A stretch of 64,000 nt of DNA from Halopseudomonas pelagia CL-AP6 (lineage in GTDB: Bacteria; Pseudomonadota; Gammaproteobacteria; Pseudomonadales; Pseudomonadaceae). Below are positions 1-8,176 of this stretch, piece after piece (the stretch's first letter is position 1; each line of letters starts with the position of its first letter). Made by a program: the position numbers and the translations under genes. The DNA is taken from NCBI RefSeq assembly GCF_000410875.1, contig NZ_AROI01000023.1, forward strand, positions 1 to 64,000, read 5' to 3'. A model generated the notes under the pieces. That model was not told the origin of the DNA. It saw nothing but the letters and a program-made list of their open reading frames with translations, and did not search any database.

Positions 1-1
1 G

Positions 2-976
2 TTTTTGCCGCCGCCCCGGCTTTTTCCCCCTCTCGCTCTTGCCAGCCTTGGCGCTGTGCTAGCCGGCTGCGAAGCCGCCCTTGATCTGAACGCTGTTGCC
101 CGACAGGCAGAACAATCCACCCAGCGCACTGACTTCTACCAGGCCATGGCCAGCAACGCTGAGATCACCTTGCTGGTAGGCAATCAAGGTGTGGTGATCA
201 GCAGCCTGGACAATGGCCAGCAATGGCAGCGCCAGCAGTTACCTACCGACATGAGTCTGATCGATCTGGATGTCTGCCCGGATGGCAGTTTTATTGCCCT
301 GAGTTTCGACAATCAGCTTTGGTATGCCGATGCCCTAGCTGAGACCTGGACTGCTCACGCCTTACCCAGCAGTGAGCAGATGATGGCCGCGACCTGCGCA
401 CCGGATGGCAGTTGGTGGGCCGCCGGTGCATTCAGCACCCTGCAGAGCAGTGCTGATCAAGGCCAGAGCTGGGACGAGGTCAGCCTAGACGAGGACGCCA
501 TTTTCACCACGCTGCAATTCATCAATGCCGAGCAGGCGATTGTCAGCGGTGAATACGGTTTGCGCTTCATTACCCACGACGGCGGTCGCAACTGGGAGCC
601 CTCCGGCAGCCTGCCGGATGAGTTCTACCCGCACGCCAGCCACTACCTGTCCCTGGAGCAGGGCTGGGTAGGCGGGTTGAACGGCTTTATCTGGTACACC
701 GGTGATGCCGGGGAAACCTGGCATCGCCAGCCGACCGGGACCGAAGCGCCGGTATTTGGTTTTATCGATGGGCCACAAGGTCTCTATGCGGTCGGCGAGA
801 ACGCCACCGTACTGCAGCTACGCGGCCAGCACTGGACATCCCTGCCTACCCCCGAACAGCCCCTGTACCTACGAGCCGGACGCTTGCTGCCCAATCAACA
901 TCTGTTGGCCGCTGGTGGCCGCGGACTATTGCTGAATATCGCACTCCCAAAGGCCCTGGCGGCCAGCACTGACTGA
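2..976 (+). CDS. YCF48/BNR-repeat lipoprotein, 5' end cut by window edge
   Basis: The reading frame is open to the left edge, so the true start probably lies outside; the first in-window candidate is TTG at 5. A hydrophobic stretch ends in the lipobox-like VLAGC, suggesting an outer-membrane-directed lipoprotein. The rest is a run of WD40/BNR-like blades with recurring G-x-x-W patterns (NGQQWQR, QGQSWDE, GGRNWEP, AGETWHR), as in YCF48/HCF136-like beta-propellers. It ends 10 bp before the MMPL transporter gene, and the same gene set (YCF48, RND, DUF1302, DUF1329) recurs in pseudomonads, so it is probably an accessory of that export machinery. The molecular role is unknown. Confidence 0.8.
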   Translation, partial: FLPPPRLFPPLALASLGAVLAGCEAALDLNAVARQAEQSTQRTDFYQAMASNAEITLLVGNQGVVISSLDNGQQWQRQQLPTDMSLIDLDVCPDGSFIALSFDNQLWYADALAETWTAHALPSSEQMMAATCAPDGSWWAAGAFSTLQSSADQGQSWDEVSLDEDAIFTTLQFINAEQAIVSGEYGLRFITHDGGRNWEPSGSLPDEFYPHASHYLSLEQGWVGGLNGFIWYTGDAGETWHRQPTGTEAPVFGFIDGPQGLYAVGENATVLQLRGQHWTSLPTPEQPLYLRAGRLLPNQHLLAAGGRGLLLNIALPKALAASTD

Positions 977-986
977 GGATACCGAC

Positions 987-3440
987 ATGCCTGGAATGCA
1001 CCGCTTTACCCATGCCATGCACGGCCTCGAAGTGTGGGTTTTCAACAATCCACGCAAGGTACTGGTCGCCATTGCGTTGCTCACGCTGTTATTTGCCCTA
1101 CGCATACCGGGGTTGAAAATCTACACCGATTTTGCCGATCTGCTACCCCAACAGCATCCCTATATCGAGCTGCACAACAGCATCAAGGACAGCTTCGGCG
1201 GCGCAAACGTGCTGGTGGTGGGGGTTGCCTTTGAACAGGGCGACATCTTCAGCAACACCAATCTGGCCACCATTGACCGCATCACCCACGCAGTCGACAA
1301 CCTGTCCGGCGTCAACCATAACCTGGTCACCAGCGTAACCCATCGTAACTCACGCAAGATCTGGTTGACCGAGGTCGGATCGATCAATTCAGAGCCCTAT
1401 TTCGACGCCCAGCAGAATGAGTACAGCGAAGAGCAACTGGCCAACATGCGCGCCGATGTGGCCGCCAACCCACGCATCTACGGGCCGCTGGTATCGCCGG
1501 ACTTCAAGATGGCGCTAGTCAAGGCGCAATTGATCGAAGGCCAGCTGGATTACGAAAACACCTTCGCTCAACTGCAACTGCTGCGGGAAAAAGAAGCCCG
1601 CGACGGGATGACCATCTACGCCACCGGCCAACCGGTGCTGGTCGGCTGGGCCTACACCTATATGGACCAGATTCTGCAGATCTTCATCTTCACGGTGCTG
1701 ATCATGCTCGCGCTGCTGATCTTTCATTTTCGCAAGGCCTATGGCGTGCTCATCCCGCTAGGTGGCGTGATGGTCTCGACGATCTGGGGGCTAGGCATCA
1801 TCAGCCTGTTGGGCTTCAATCTTGACCCCCTGGGCCTGGTTATCCCCTTCCTGATTGCCGCCCGCGCCATGAGCCATGGCGTGCAATTGGTCGAGCGTTA
1901 CTACGCCGAAGTGCGCACGCTAGGCAATGGCCAACTGGCCGCTCGTGCCACTTTTGAGAGCCTGTTCCGGCCAGGCTCGCTGGGCGTGGTCTCGGACGCG
2001 GTCGGCTTGTCGCTGATTGCCATCGGCTCCATCGCGCTGAATACCAAACTGGGTATTTATGCCTCGTTGTGGGCCTCGACCGTCATCCTCACGGTACTGA
2101 TCGGCGTGCCGCTGCTACTGTCGATTCTGCCCACGCCAAAAAATCCGGAACTGCGCGAAACGGCCCTGCGCTATGTCGGCGGCGCCTGTGCACGCACCCT
2201 ATCACGTCCCGGCGCGGCACCGATCGTGCTGGGCATTGCCGCGCTGGCGATCATCGTCGGGCTGATCTCCGCCTCCAACGTGCGCATCGGGGACTCGGAG
2301 CCCGGCTCGCCGATCCTCTATCCAGAGCATGACTACAACCTTTCCTCGAAGGAGGTGAACGACCGTTTCCCCGGCTCGGAAGAGCTGTACATCATTGCCG
2401 AGCACGATGAAGTTGGCGGCTTAAAGCGTCCGGAGGTACTGCGAGCTATGGGTGACTTGCAGGCGCATATGCTTGGCGACCCAGGCGTAGGTGGCAGCAA
2501 GGGACTCCCCGACCTGGTCAAACAGGTCAACCGGCTAATGCACAATGATGACCCGCGCTGGTTCCAGATCCCCCACGATGCAGATTATGTAGGCGGGCTG
2601 ATGTTCACCTACATGGCCTCCAGCCCCATTCCCGGCGCGCTGAACGAGTTCAACGATACCGACGATCGCATCGCCAACCTGGTCTTCTATTACAAAGACC
2701 GGCAGGGCGAGACGATCCGCCGGGCCATGTATATGGCGCAGCAGTGGATCGATGCCAACCAAGGCAAGGTTGAGGGTCTGACAATTCGCCTGGCCGGCGG
2801 CACCATGGGCGTGGCAGCAGCGATGAACGAGTCCGCGTTCGAGACCAACCTGATTGTACTGCCCCTGGTATTCCTGCTGATTTTTGCCTTTGTCATGCTG
2901 TTCTACACCTCCTGGCACGCTGGCCTGATGATGCTGCTGGCAATGTTTTTCGCCACCGCATTGACCTACGGCTATATGGGCATCAGCGGGCTGGGCATCG
3001 ACATCAATACCGTGCCGGTGATTGCCGTAGGCATCGGCGTCGGCATCGACTACTCGATCTACATGATGGATCGCATCCGCGAAGAAATGGCCAAGACCGG
3101 TGATCTGCGCGACGCGGTGCGGCGCTCCATTGCCACCACCGGCATGGCGATCAGCTTTACCGCGATCACCCTGATGGCCGGGATCATCATGTGGGTGTTG
3201 CTCTCTGACCTGCGCTTCCAGGCCGATGCGGCCATGCTGTTGTGCGTGATGATCGTCATCAACGGCATTGCCGCCATGCTGCTGGTCCCGGCATGGGTTC
3301 TGGTCATGCGCCCGCGCTTTATTACCGATGTTTACGTGGATGAGGACGGCGTGCTGCATGCCGACCGTTACCCCGACGAAGCATTCCCGTCATCTGCCCG
3401 GCATGGGGCGGGGGATGGGCTGATACAGGGCGCCACCTGA
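987..3440 (+). CDS. MMPL/RND-family transporter
   Basis: A protein of 817 aa with the duplicated RND layout: one N-terminal transmembrane helix (about residues 26-44), a large periplasmic loop, a helix bundle near residues 230-400, then a second loop and a second bundle near 620-785. The second bundle holds GIGVGIDYSIYMMDRI, the MMPL/SSD-type acidic helix expected to carry the proton relay. RND proteins of this class export hydrophobic molecules or lipids using proton motive force. It sits between the YCF48 lipoprotein and DUF1302/DUF1329 genes on one strand, which points to a trans-envelope lipid or hydrophobic-substrate pathway. The substrate cannot be told from sequence. Confidence 0.88.
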   Translation: MPGMHRFTHAMHGLEVWVFNNPRKVLVAIALLTLLFALRIPGLKIYTDFADLLPQQHPYIELHNSIKDSFGGANVLVVGVAFEQGDIFSNTNLATIDRITHAVDNLSGVNHNLVTSVTHRNSRKIWLTEVGSINSEPYFDAQQNEYSEEQLANMRADVAANPRIYGPLVSPDFKMALVKAQLIEGQLDYENTFAQLQLLREKEARDGMTIYATGQPVLVGWAYTYMDQILQIFIFTVLIMLALLIFHFRKAYGVLIPLGGVMVSTIWGLGIISLLGFNLDPLGLVIPFLIAARAMSHGVQLVERYYAEVRTLGNGQLAARATFESLFRPGSLGVVSDAVGLSLIAIGSIALNTKLGIYASLWASTVILTVLIGVPLLLSILPTPKNPELRETALRYVGGACARTLSRPGAAPIVLGIAALAIIVGLISASNVRIGDSEPGSPILYPEHDYNLSSKEVNDRFPGSEELYIIAEHDEVGGLKRPEVLRAMGDLQAHMLGDPGVGGSKGLPDLVKQVNRLMHNDDPRWFQIPHDADYVGGLMFTYMASSPIPGALNEFNDTDDRIANLVFYYKDRQGETIRRAMYMAQQWIDANQGKVEGLTIRLAGGTMGVAAAMNESAFETNLIVLPLVFLLIFAFVMLFYTSWHAGLMMLLAMFFATALTYGYMGISGLGIDINTVPVIAVGIGVGIDYSIYMMDRIREEMAKTGDLRDAVRRSIATTGMAISFTAITLMAGIIMWVLLSDLRFQADAAMLLCVMIVINGIAAMLLVPAWVLVMRPRFITDVYVDEDGVLHADRYPDEAFPSSARHGAGDGLIQGAT

Positions 3441-3486
3441 CGGCACCCCGTCAGCGCACCCATTCCACCCTGCAAGAGGAACTGCC

Positions 3487-5367
3487 ATGCAAACAACAAT
3501 AAAAGGCCTGAAGCACTGGAGCCTGTCTCTGCTTGGAAGCGCCGGTCTGGTTCTGACGCCCCTCGCCAGCGCGATCGCTGATGAGGAAATCAGATACTCC
3601 GGTTACTACGAGAATGCCACCTTCGTTCGCGATAGCGTGGGGTTGTCCAAATTCCGCAATACCATGCAATTGAATGCCGAGCGCAAGATCGGTGAGTTTG
3701 GTCTGTTCAGTAACGTTTCCTGGAACGCCGTCTTGCGCGGCTCCTACGACGGCGTCTATGACCTGAACAAGAACGAATACGGGCGCAACGCTGGTGGCCC
3801 AGTGATGCTTGAAAATATCGGCGGCGGCAACAGCGTGCCCCATGGCGGCGGCCTGAAGCTGCCGAACACCTTCGATGTGGCCAACAACCCCAACGAAGGC
3901 ATGGTGGTACTGGGCGAACACCTGCATAACACCGACGGTGGCGTCGCCTTTGGCGTACCGGTACGCCCCTGTGATGTAGACAGCCGGGGCTGTATCAAAG
4001 GCTACCTCGACAAGGACACCGACGACCTGCGCTACAGCGAGTTCAATGATCGTCTGGACTTTATCCGCGAGCTGTACGTGGACTTCGACTATGGTCTGGA
4101 TAACGGTCATATTCTCAGTACCCGACTGGGCAAACAGCAGGTCGTCTGGGGTCGCACCGATCTTTTCCGTGTACTTGACGTAATCAACCCGGTGGATTTT
4201 TCGCGCAATAATATCTATGACGAGCTGCAGGATATTCGCATCCCCATGTGGATACTAAAAACTGACTACCGCATGGGTCCGGGGGAGATTTTCGATGACC
4301 TGAACCTGTCCTTCGTCTGGAACTTCGACCGTTTCCGGCCACATGATATTGGTCAATGCGGCTCGCCGAACAATATCCTCGATGCCGCCTGCTTTTTCCG
4401 TGGCATGAACAACCTCTGGGAAAACGGCGGTACCGTCTCCAACTTTGCCGGCGGCGTGCTGGCGACTGATTTCGGCCCCGGCCAAATTGGTATTCGCAAG
4501 GCCCATATGCCCGCTTGGAGCCTTTCCAACGGTCAGTTCGGCATCAAACTGGAAGGGGTCTATGGCGACATCGGCTTTTCGCTGAACGCGTTGACCTACC
4601 GATCGCAATTGCCATCGCTGCGCGGTGGCGTTCCCGGTCAGAACGGTTTCACCGGCGAGGTCGCAGCCTGGCCAAGCCTGATCGCCTTCGATATCCACTT
4701 CCCACGGGTCAATTTGATCGGTGGTTCGCTGGACTATTACGCGCAAGGAATCGACACCGTATTCCGTATGGAAGTAGCGCATACCGAAGGTGAGGAGTTC
4801 GCCAATACCCTGCAGTCACGCCTGTACTCCGAGTCTGATGTAACCCGCTTTGTGGTCGGGGCAGACAAGAACATCTTCCTGCCCTTCCTTAATCGCAAGC
4901 GCGCGTTCCTGTTCTCTGGTCAATTGTTCGGTCAAAAAATTCACGAGCATCAGGTGAAGGACGGCCCGGCGGGCAAGGTTGGCATGCCGGATTGGAAACA
5001 CAACTTTATCGGCACCCTGCTGGTCAAGGGCTGGTGGATGAACGACCGTTTGAGCCCGCAAATCCTCGCAGCACATGACTTCAAGGCCGAAGCCACTGCC
5101 ATCGCACCCAGTATCGAATGGCTAGTCAACGACCGGCTGAAAATCACCGGCGGCGCCAACATAAAGGTCGGGCGCGGGGCCCGCGAGTTTGACGACTGCC
5201 GCAGCTGCAACCCCTGGGACCCCTTCACCGCCGCCTTTTCCGGCCACCCCGCAGGCCAGAGCCTGGGCTTAGGTGGCTATGAACCGCTGGGACGTTTCCG
5301 CGCGGGCCCGATTGGCATGGCGCAAAAAGAAGACGAACTGCAGCTGACCGTTCGTTACAGCTTCTGA
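3487..5367 (+). CDS. DUF1302 family outer-membrane-like protein
   Basis: A protein of 626 aa with a signal peptide (about residues 1-32, ending near ASAIA). The mature part is rich in alternating aromatic/polar beta strands and ends in an aromatic residue (TVRYSF), a typical C-terminal signature of outer-membrane beta-barrels. Sequence character matches DUF1302, which almost always pairs with DUF1329, present here 15 bp downstream. The start codon follows GAGGA. Codons 2-5 form a perfect AACAACAA motif (3492-3499), a likely Hfq/Crc target. Probably an outer-membrane component working with the neighbouring MMPL transporter; function unproven. Confidence 0.88.
   Translation: MQTTIKGLKHWSLSLLGSAGLVLTPLASAIADEEIRYSGYYENATFVRDSVGLSKFRNTMQLNAERKIGEFGLFSNVSWNAVLRGSYDGVYDLNKNEYGRNAGGPVMLENIGGGNSVPHGGGLKLPNTFDVANNPNEGMVVLGEHLHNTDGGVAFGVPVRPCDVDSRGCIKGYLDKDTDDLRYSEFNDRLDFIRELYVDFDYGLDNGHILSTRLGKQQVVWGRTDLFRVLDVINPVDFSRNNIYDELQDIRIPMWILKTDYRMGPGEIFDDLNLSFVWNFDRFRPHDIGQCGSPNNILDAACFFRGMNNLWENGGTVSNFAGGVLATDFGPGQIGIRKAHMPAWSLSNGQFGIKLEGVYGDIGFSLNALTYRSQLPSLRGGVPGQNGFTGEVAAWPSLIAFDIHFPRVNLIGGSLDYYAQGIDTVFRMEVAHTEGEEFANTLQSRLYSESDVTRFVVGADKNIFLPFLNRKRAFLFSGQLFGQKIHEHQVKDGPAGKVGMPDWKHNFIGTLLVKGWWMNDRLSPQILAAHDFKAEATAIAPSIEWLVNDRLKITGGANIKVGRGAREFDDCRSCNPWDPFTAAFSGHPAGQSLGLGGYEPLGRFRAGPIGMAQKEDELQLTVRYSF
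3492..3499 (+). promoter_or_regulatory. Candidate Hfq/Crc catabolite-repression (CA) motif in DUF1302 mRNA
   Basis: AACAACAA lies in codons 2-5 and matches the AANAANAA motif bound by Hfq-Crc in Pseudomonas to block translation. The downstream gene DUF1329 carries the same octamer at its own start, which makes chance less likely. Inferred from sequence only. Confidence 0.5.
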
Positions 5368-5375
5368 TTACGAGG

Positions 5376-5383
5376 AACAACAA
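5376..5383 (+). promoter_or_regulatory. Candidate Hfq/Crc CA motif at DUF1329 start
   Basis: AACAACAA fills the space between the AGGA ribosome binding site and the start codon, with its last A being the A of ATG at 5383. Hfq-Crc binding here would directly occlude initiation. It matches AANAANAA exactly. Confidence 0.55.
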
Positions 5384-6711
5384 TGAACAAGAATCTCAAA
5401 CATTTTACCCACGCTATCCTTACTGCCGGCATAGTCGCCAGTCTGTTCAGCGCCAGTGTGTTGGCGAATGACGCATTGATAGACAGCAGCTTCCATCCCT
5501 ATAAGGACGAGGTGCCCTCTCATGATGGCCTCCAAGCTGGCTTGGTCATCAACCAGGGCAACCTGGCCCAGTTCAAGGACATCATCGATCCGGCCTTTGC
5601 CTCCTTTATCGAACAGGGCTGGCTGGAGGTTACTGTCGGCGAGACCACCTCCTTCGATCTGCACCCAGGCTACATCGAGGCCAGCCGCAGCGGTCTGGGC
5701 CAGGTCTCCCTGGGTGCCACCCCAGGCGAAATAAACGGTTGGGTCGCTGGCCGGCCATTCCTTGAAGAACCTGATGCCAGCGACCCCCGGGCGGGCGAAA
5801 AGCTCGCCTGGAATTACAAGTACGGTTACAACTGGGGTGATAGTGCAGCAATTGCGCCTTTCTACTGGAAATACCGGGACATGAATTCGGGCAAGCTGGA
5901 GCGAACCATCAAGTTCAACTTCCACTTTCTGAATTTCACTGGCCGGGTCAACCACCAGCCGGTCCCGGCGGTAACGCCCAACCCCTCTGAACTTTTTCGC
6001 GGCATCTACGTGCAGGTACTGGAGCCCTATGACGTACGCAACACTCAGCTATTGATTCACCGCGCGCAGGATGACCTCAAGCGTGACAACTCCTGGCTGT
6101 ATCTGGGCTTTCAGCGCCGCGTGCGCCGTTTGGCAACGGGTCAGGTAACCGATGCGTTTCTCGGCTCCGATCTGATGATTGAAGATTTCGAAGGGTACAA
6201 CGGCCGCATCTCCGACATGAACTGGAGCTACAAAGGCACCCGTCACATGCTGATGCCCTTCTACAACCACAACGACCTAAAACTGGATGCGGAAACCCAC
6301 AGCGACAGCGACGGCTATCAGGTAGTGGCCTTTAGTGGTCAAGGCGGCTGTTTCCCGAACATTACCTGGCAACTGCGCAAGGTCTATGAGGTAGAGGCAT
6401 CGCCGGTTGACAGCAGCCACCCACTGTCCAAGCGCGTGCATTTCATCGATGCACAAACCTTCACTATCCCGCGTACCGTTTCCTATGACCGCAGCGGCAA
6501 CCTGTGGAAGACCTTCACCATCGGGCAGGCGCACCCCGATCACCACCTGCCTGCCAATAAGGGCACGGGCGTATCGATTGATGACAGCTTCAGCATGATC
6601 GACGTCCAGGCAATGCATTGCACCACCGGCCAGTTCAAGGGCCAAGTTAATCCTAGCTTGAGCACACCGGATATGTTCAGCGTTCAGCACATGCGCGCTA
6701 CCGGCAACTGA
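5383..6711 (+). CDS. DUF1329 family periplasmic/outer-membrane lipoprotein-sorting-like protein
   Basis: A protein of 442 aa with a clear signal peptide (residues 1-28, ending SVLAND). DUF1329 proteins are predicted to share the LolA/LolB-like open-barrel fold that shields acyl chains, and they occur with DUF1302 and an RND protein. Here the gene is 15 bp after DUF1302, and its AGGA site overlaps a Crc-type motif. Length is normal for the family and nothing is broken. A strong terminator follows at 6744. Likely role: periplasmic carrier for a hydrophobic cargo moved by the MMPL transporter (inference). Confidence 0.88.
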   Translation: MNKNLKHFTHAILTAGIVASLFSASVLANDALIDSSFHPYKDEVPSHDGLQAGLVINQGNLAQFKDIIDPAFASFIEQGWLEVTVGETTSFDLHPGYIEASRSGLGQVSLGATPGEINGWVAGRPFLEEPDASDPRAGEKLAWNYKYGYNWGDSAAIAPFYWKYRDMNSGKLERTIKFNFHFLNFTGRVNHQPVPAVTPNPSELFRGIYVQVLEPYDVRNTQLLIHRAQDDLKRDNSWLYLGFQRRVRRLATGQVTDAFLGSDLMIEDFEGYNGRISDMNWSYKGTRHMLMPFYNHNDLKLDAETHSDSDGYQVVAFSGQGGCFPNITWQLRKVYEVEASPVDSSHPLSKRVHFIDAQTFTIPRTVSYDRSGNLWKTFTIGQAHPDHHLPANKGTGVSIDDSFSMIDVQAMHCTTGQFKGQVNPSLSTPDMFSVQHMRATGN

Positions 6712-6743
6712 GTGTGTTGGTTGGGTAAGCTGCTCCGACTTTA

Positions 6744-6770
6744 AGCCTGCGCAATGCGGGCTTTTTTTTT
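6744..6770 (+). terminator. Rho-independent terminator after DUF1329
   Basis: Stem AGCCTGC / GCGGGCT (one G-U pair) with a 5-nt loop, followed by nine T. It ends the YCF48-MMPL-DUF1302-DUF1329 unit. Confidence 0.88.
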
Positions 6771-6916
6771 GCTGGACGCGCAAGAACTAGCACGGGAAAG
6801 CGCTATTAAAGTATTTATAAAGGCACACTAGGCAATATCCTTTTCTCCTGCAGCTATTGCCCCAGCACAAGCAAGCAGGCTATACAGAACGGCATTTCGC
6901 TCAGTCAGGATCATCC

Positions 6917-8176
6917 ATGCGCAAGCGCCTCGTACCCATACTCATCATCAGCTTCGGCATTCTTGTGTTCGTAGTGCTGCGCGTCACCCGCGACGTACCC
7001 GCGCCAGTCGAGCCCCAGGAACGCAGCTGGCGAGTTGACGTCATGGACATCCAACCCGAGGCATTGCAATCGAGCCTGACGCTCTATGGCCAACTTGAAT
7101 CACCACGACGCTTCACCGTGGTGGCACCCATGGCCGGGCGAATTGGCGAGCTGTCGGTTCGTGACGGGCAGACCGTTGAGCAGGGCACCTTGCTGGTGGC
7201 ATTAGATGAAGCAGACATAGTCCCGCGGGTTAAACAAGCCGAGGCGGACCTGGCCGACGCTCAGGCACAACTGCTCAGCGAACAGCTGAACCACCGCAAT
7301 GACCGGCAAGCGCTCGCCCTGGAGCGGCGCATACTCGAAAACGCCGAAAAGAGCTTTAAACGTATAGAGCAACTGGTCGGTCGCGAGCTGGTGTCCCGCG
7401 CGGAGCTGGATAATGCGCAGGATGTGGTCGAGCGCGCGGCCCTGACGGTGGCTACCCGGCAACGCAGTCTCGATAGTCACGACTCACGGCTGGCGGCATT
7501 GCAGGCGCGCTCCGAGCGTGCTCAGGCGACCCTGGAAAGCATGCACCGCGATGCCAACCGCAGCCGCTTTATGGCGCCTTTTGCTGGCGTGGTTGGCAGT
7601 GTCGAAGTCGCCGAGGGTGATCAGGTCAATGCCAACGCGCCGCTGCTGGACTTCTACCCCATCGACGGTATGGAATTACGCGCCAGCCTACCGCAAATCC
7701 ATGCTCAGGAATTTATCCAGGCATTGGCTGCGGGCCAGCAACTGGTTGCCCGCACTCTGGAAACGCTGCCGCCGCTGAGCATGACACTAGAGCGCATTGC
7801 CGGTCAGGCAGACGCCCGCGGGGTGGAGGCGCTGTTTACCCTCGACCAGCCCGTCGCCGGACTGAGAATCGGCAACCTGCTGGCCATCAGTGTGTCCAAG
7901 CCAGCCAGTCAAAATAGCGTGGCGCTGCCCTACAGCGCGCTCTACGGCAACGACACCGTATATGCACTGGTAGACGGTCGGCTGTCACGCGTCGAGGTCC
8001 AGCGGGTAGGGGAAACACGTCGGGACGATGGGCAGCGCTGGATCCTCGTGCATTCAGATGCACTGGAGCCAGGCATGCGGGTTGTTACTACGCATCTGCC
8101 TAACGCCCTGCAGGGGCTGAAAGTGGAGACCGGCGAGGTAGGCGAGGTAGTAACGCCTGCGGAGGCCGCTGAATGA
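6917..8176 (+). CDS. RND efflux periplasmic adaptor (HlyD/membrane-fusion family)
   Basis: Starting at ATG 6917 gives 419 aa with an immediate N-terminal membrane anchor (MRKRLVPILIISFGILVFVV); an in-frame ATG-less extension upstream lacks this logic. Features in order: lipoyl/barrel-sandwich half (VAPMAGRIGELSVRDGQTVE), a long alpha-helical hairpin (about residues 95-200), the second lipoyl half (FMAPFAGVVGSVEVAEGDQV), a beta-barrel and a membrane-proximal domain. It overlaps the inner-membrane pump by 4 nt (ATGA), so the two are translationally coupled. No outer-membrane factor is encoded beside them, so a TolC-like partner must come from elsewhere. Confidence 0.88.
   Translation: MRKRLVPILIISFGILVFVVLRVTRDVPAPVEPQERSWRVDVMDIQPEALQSSLTLYGQLESPRRFTVVAPMAGRIGELSVRDGQTVEQGTLLVALDEADIVPRVKQAEADLADAQAQLLSEQLNHRNDRQALALERRILENAEKSFKRIEQLVGRELVSRAELDNAQDVVERAALTVATRQRSLDSHDSRLAALQARSERAQATLESMHRDANRSRFMAPFAGVVGSVEVAEGDQVNANAPLLDFYPIDGMELRASLPQIHAQEFIQALAAGQQLVARTLETLPPLSMTLERIAGQADARGVEALFTLDQPVAGLRIGNLLAISVSKPASQNSVALPYSALYGNDTVYALVDGRLSRVEVQRVGETRRDDGQRWILVHSDALEPGMRVVTTHLPNALQGLKVETGEVGEVVTPAEAAE

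Noticed and set aside
2535-3359. Long antisense open frame (274 aa) under the MMPL transporter
   Set aside because: His/Asp/Gly-rich composition typical of the reverse frame of a GC-rich membrane protein gene; no ribosome site or family motif.
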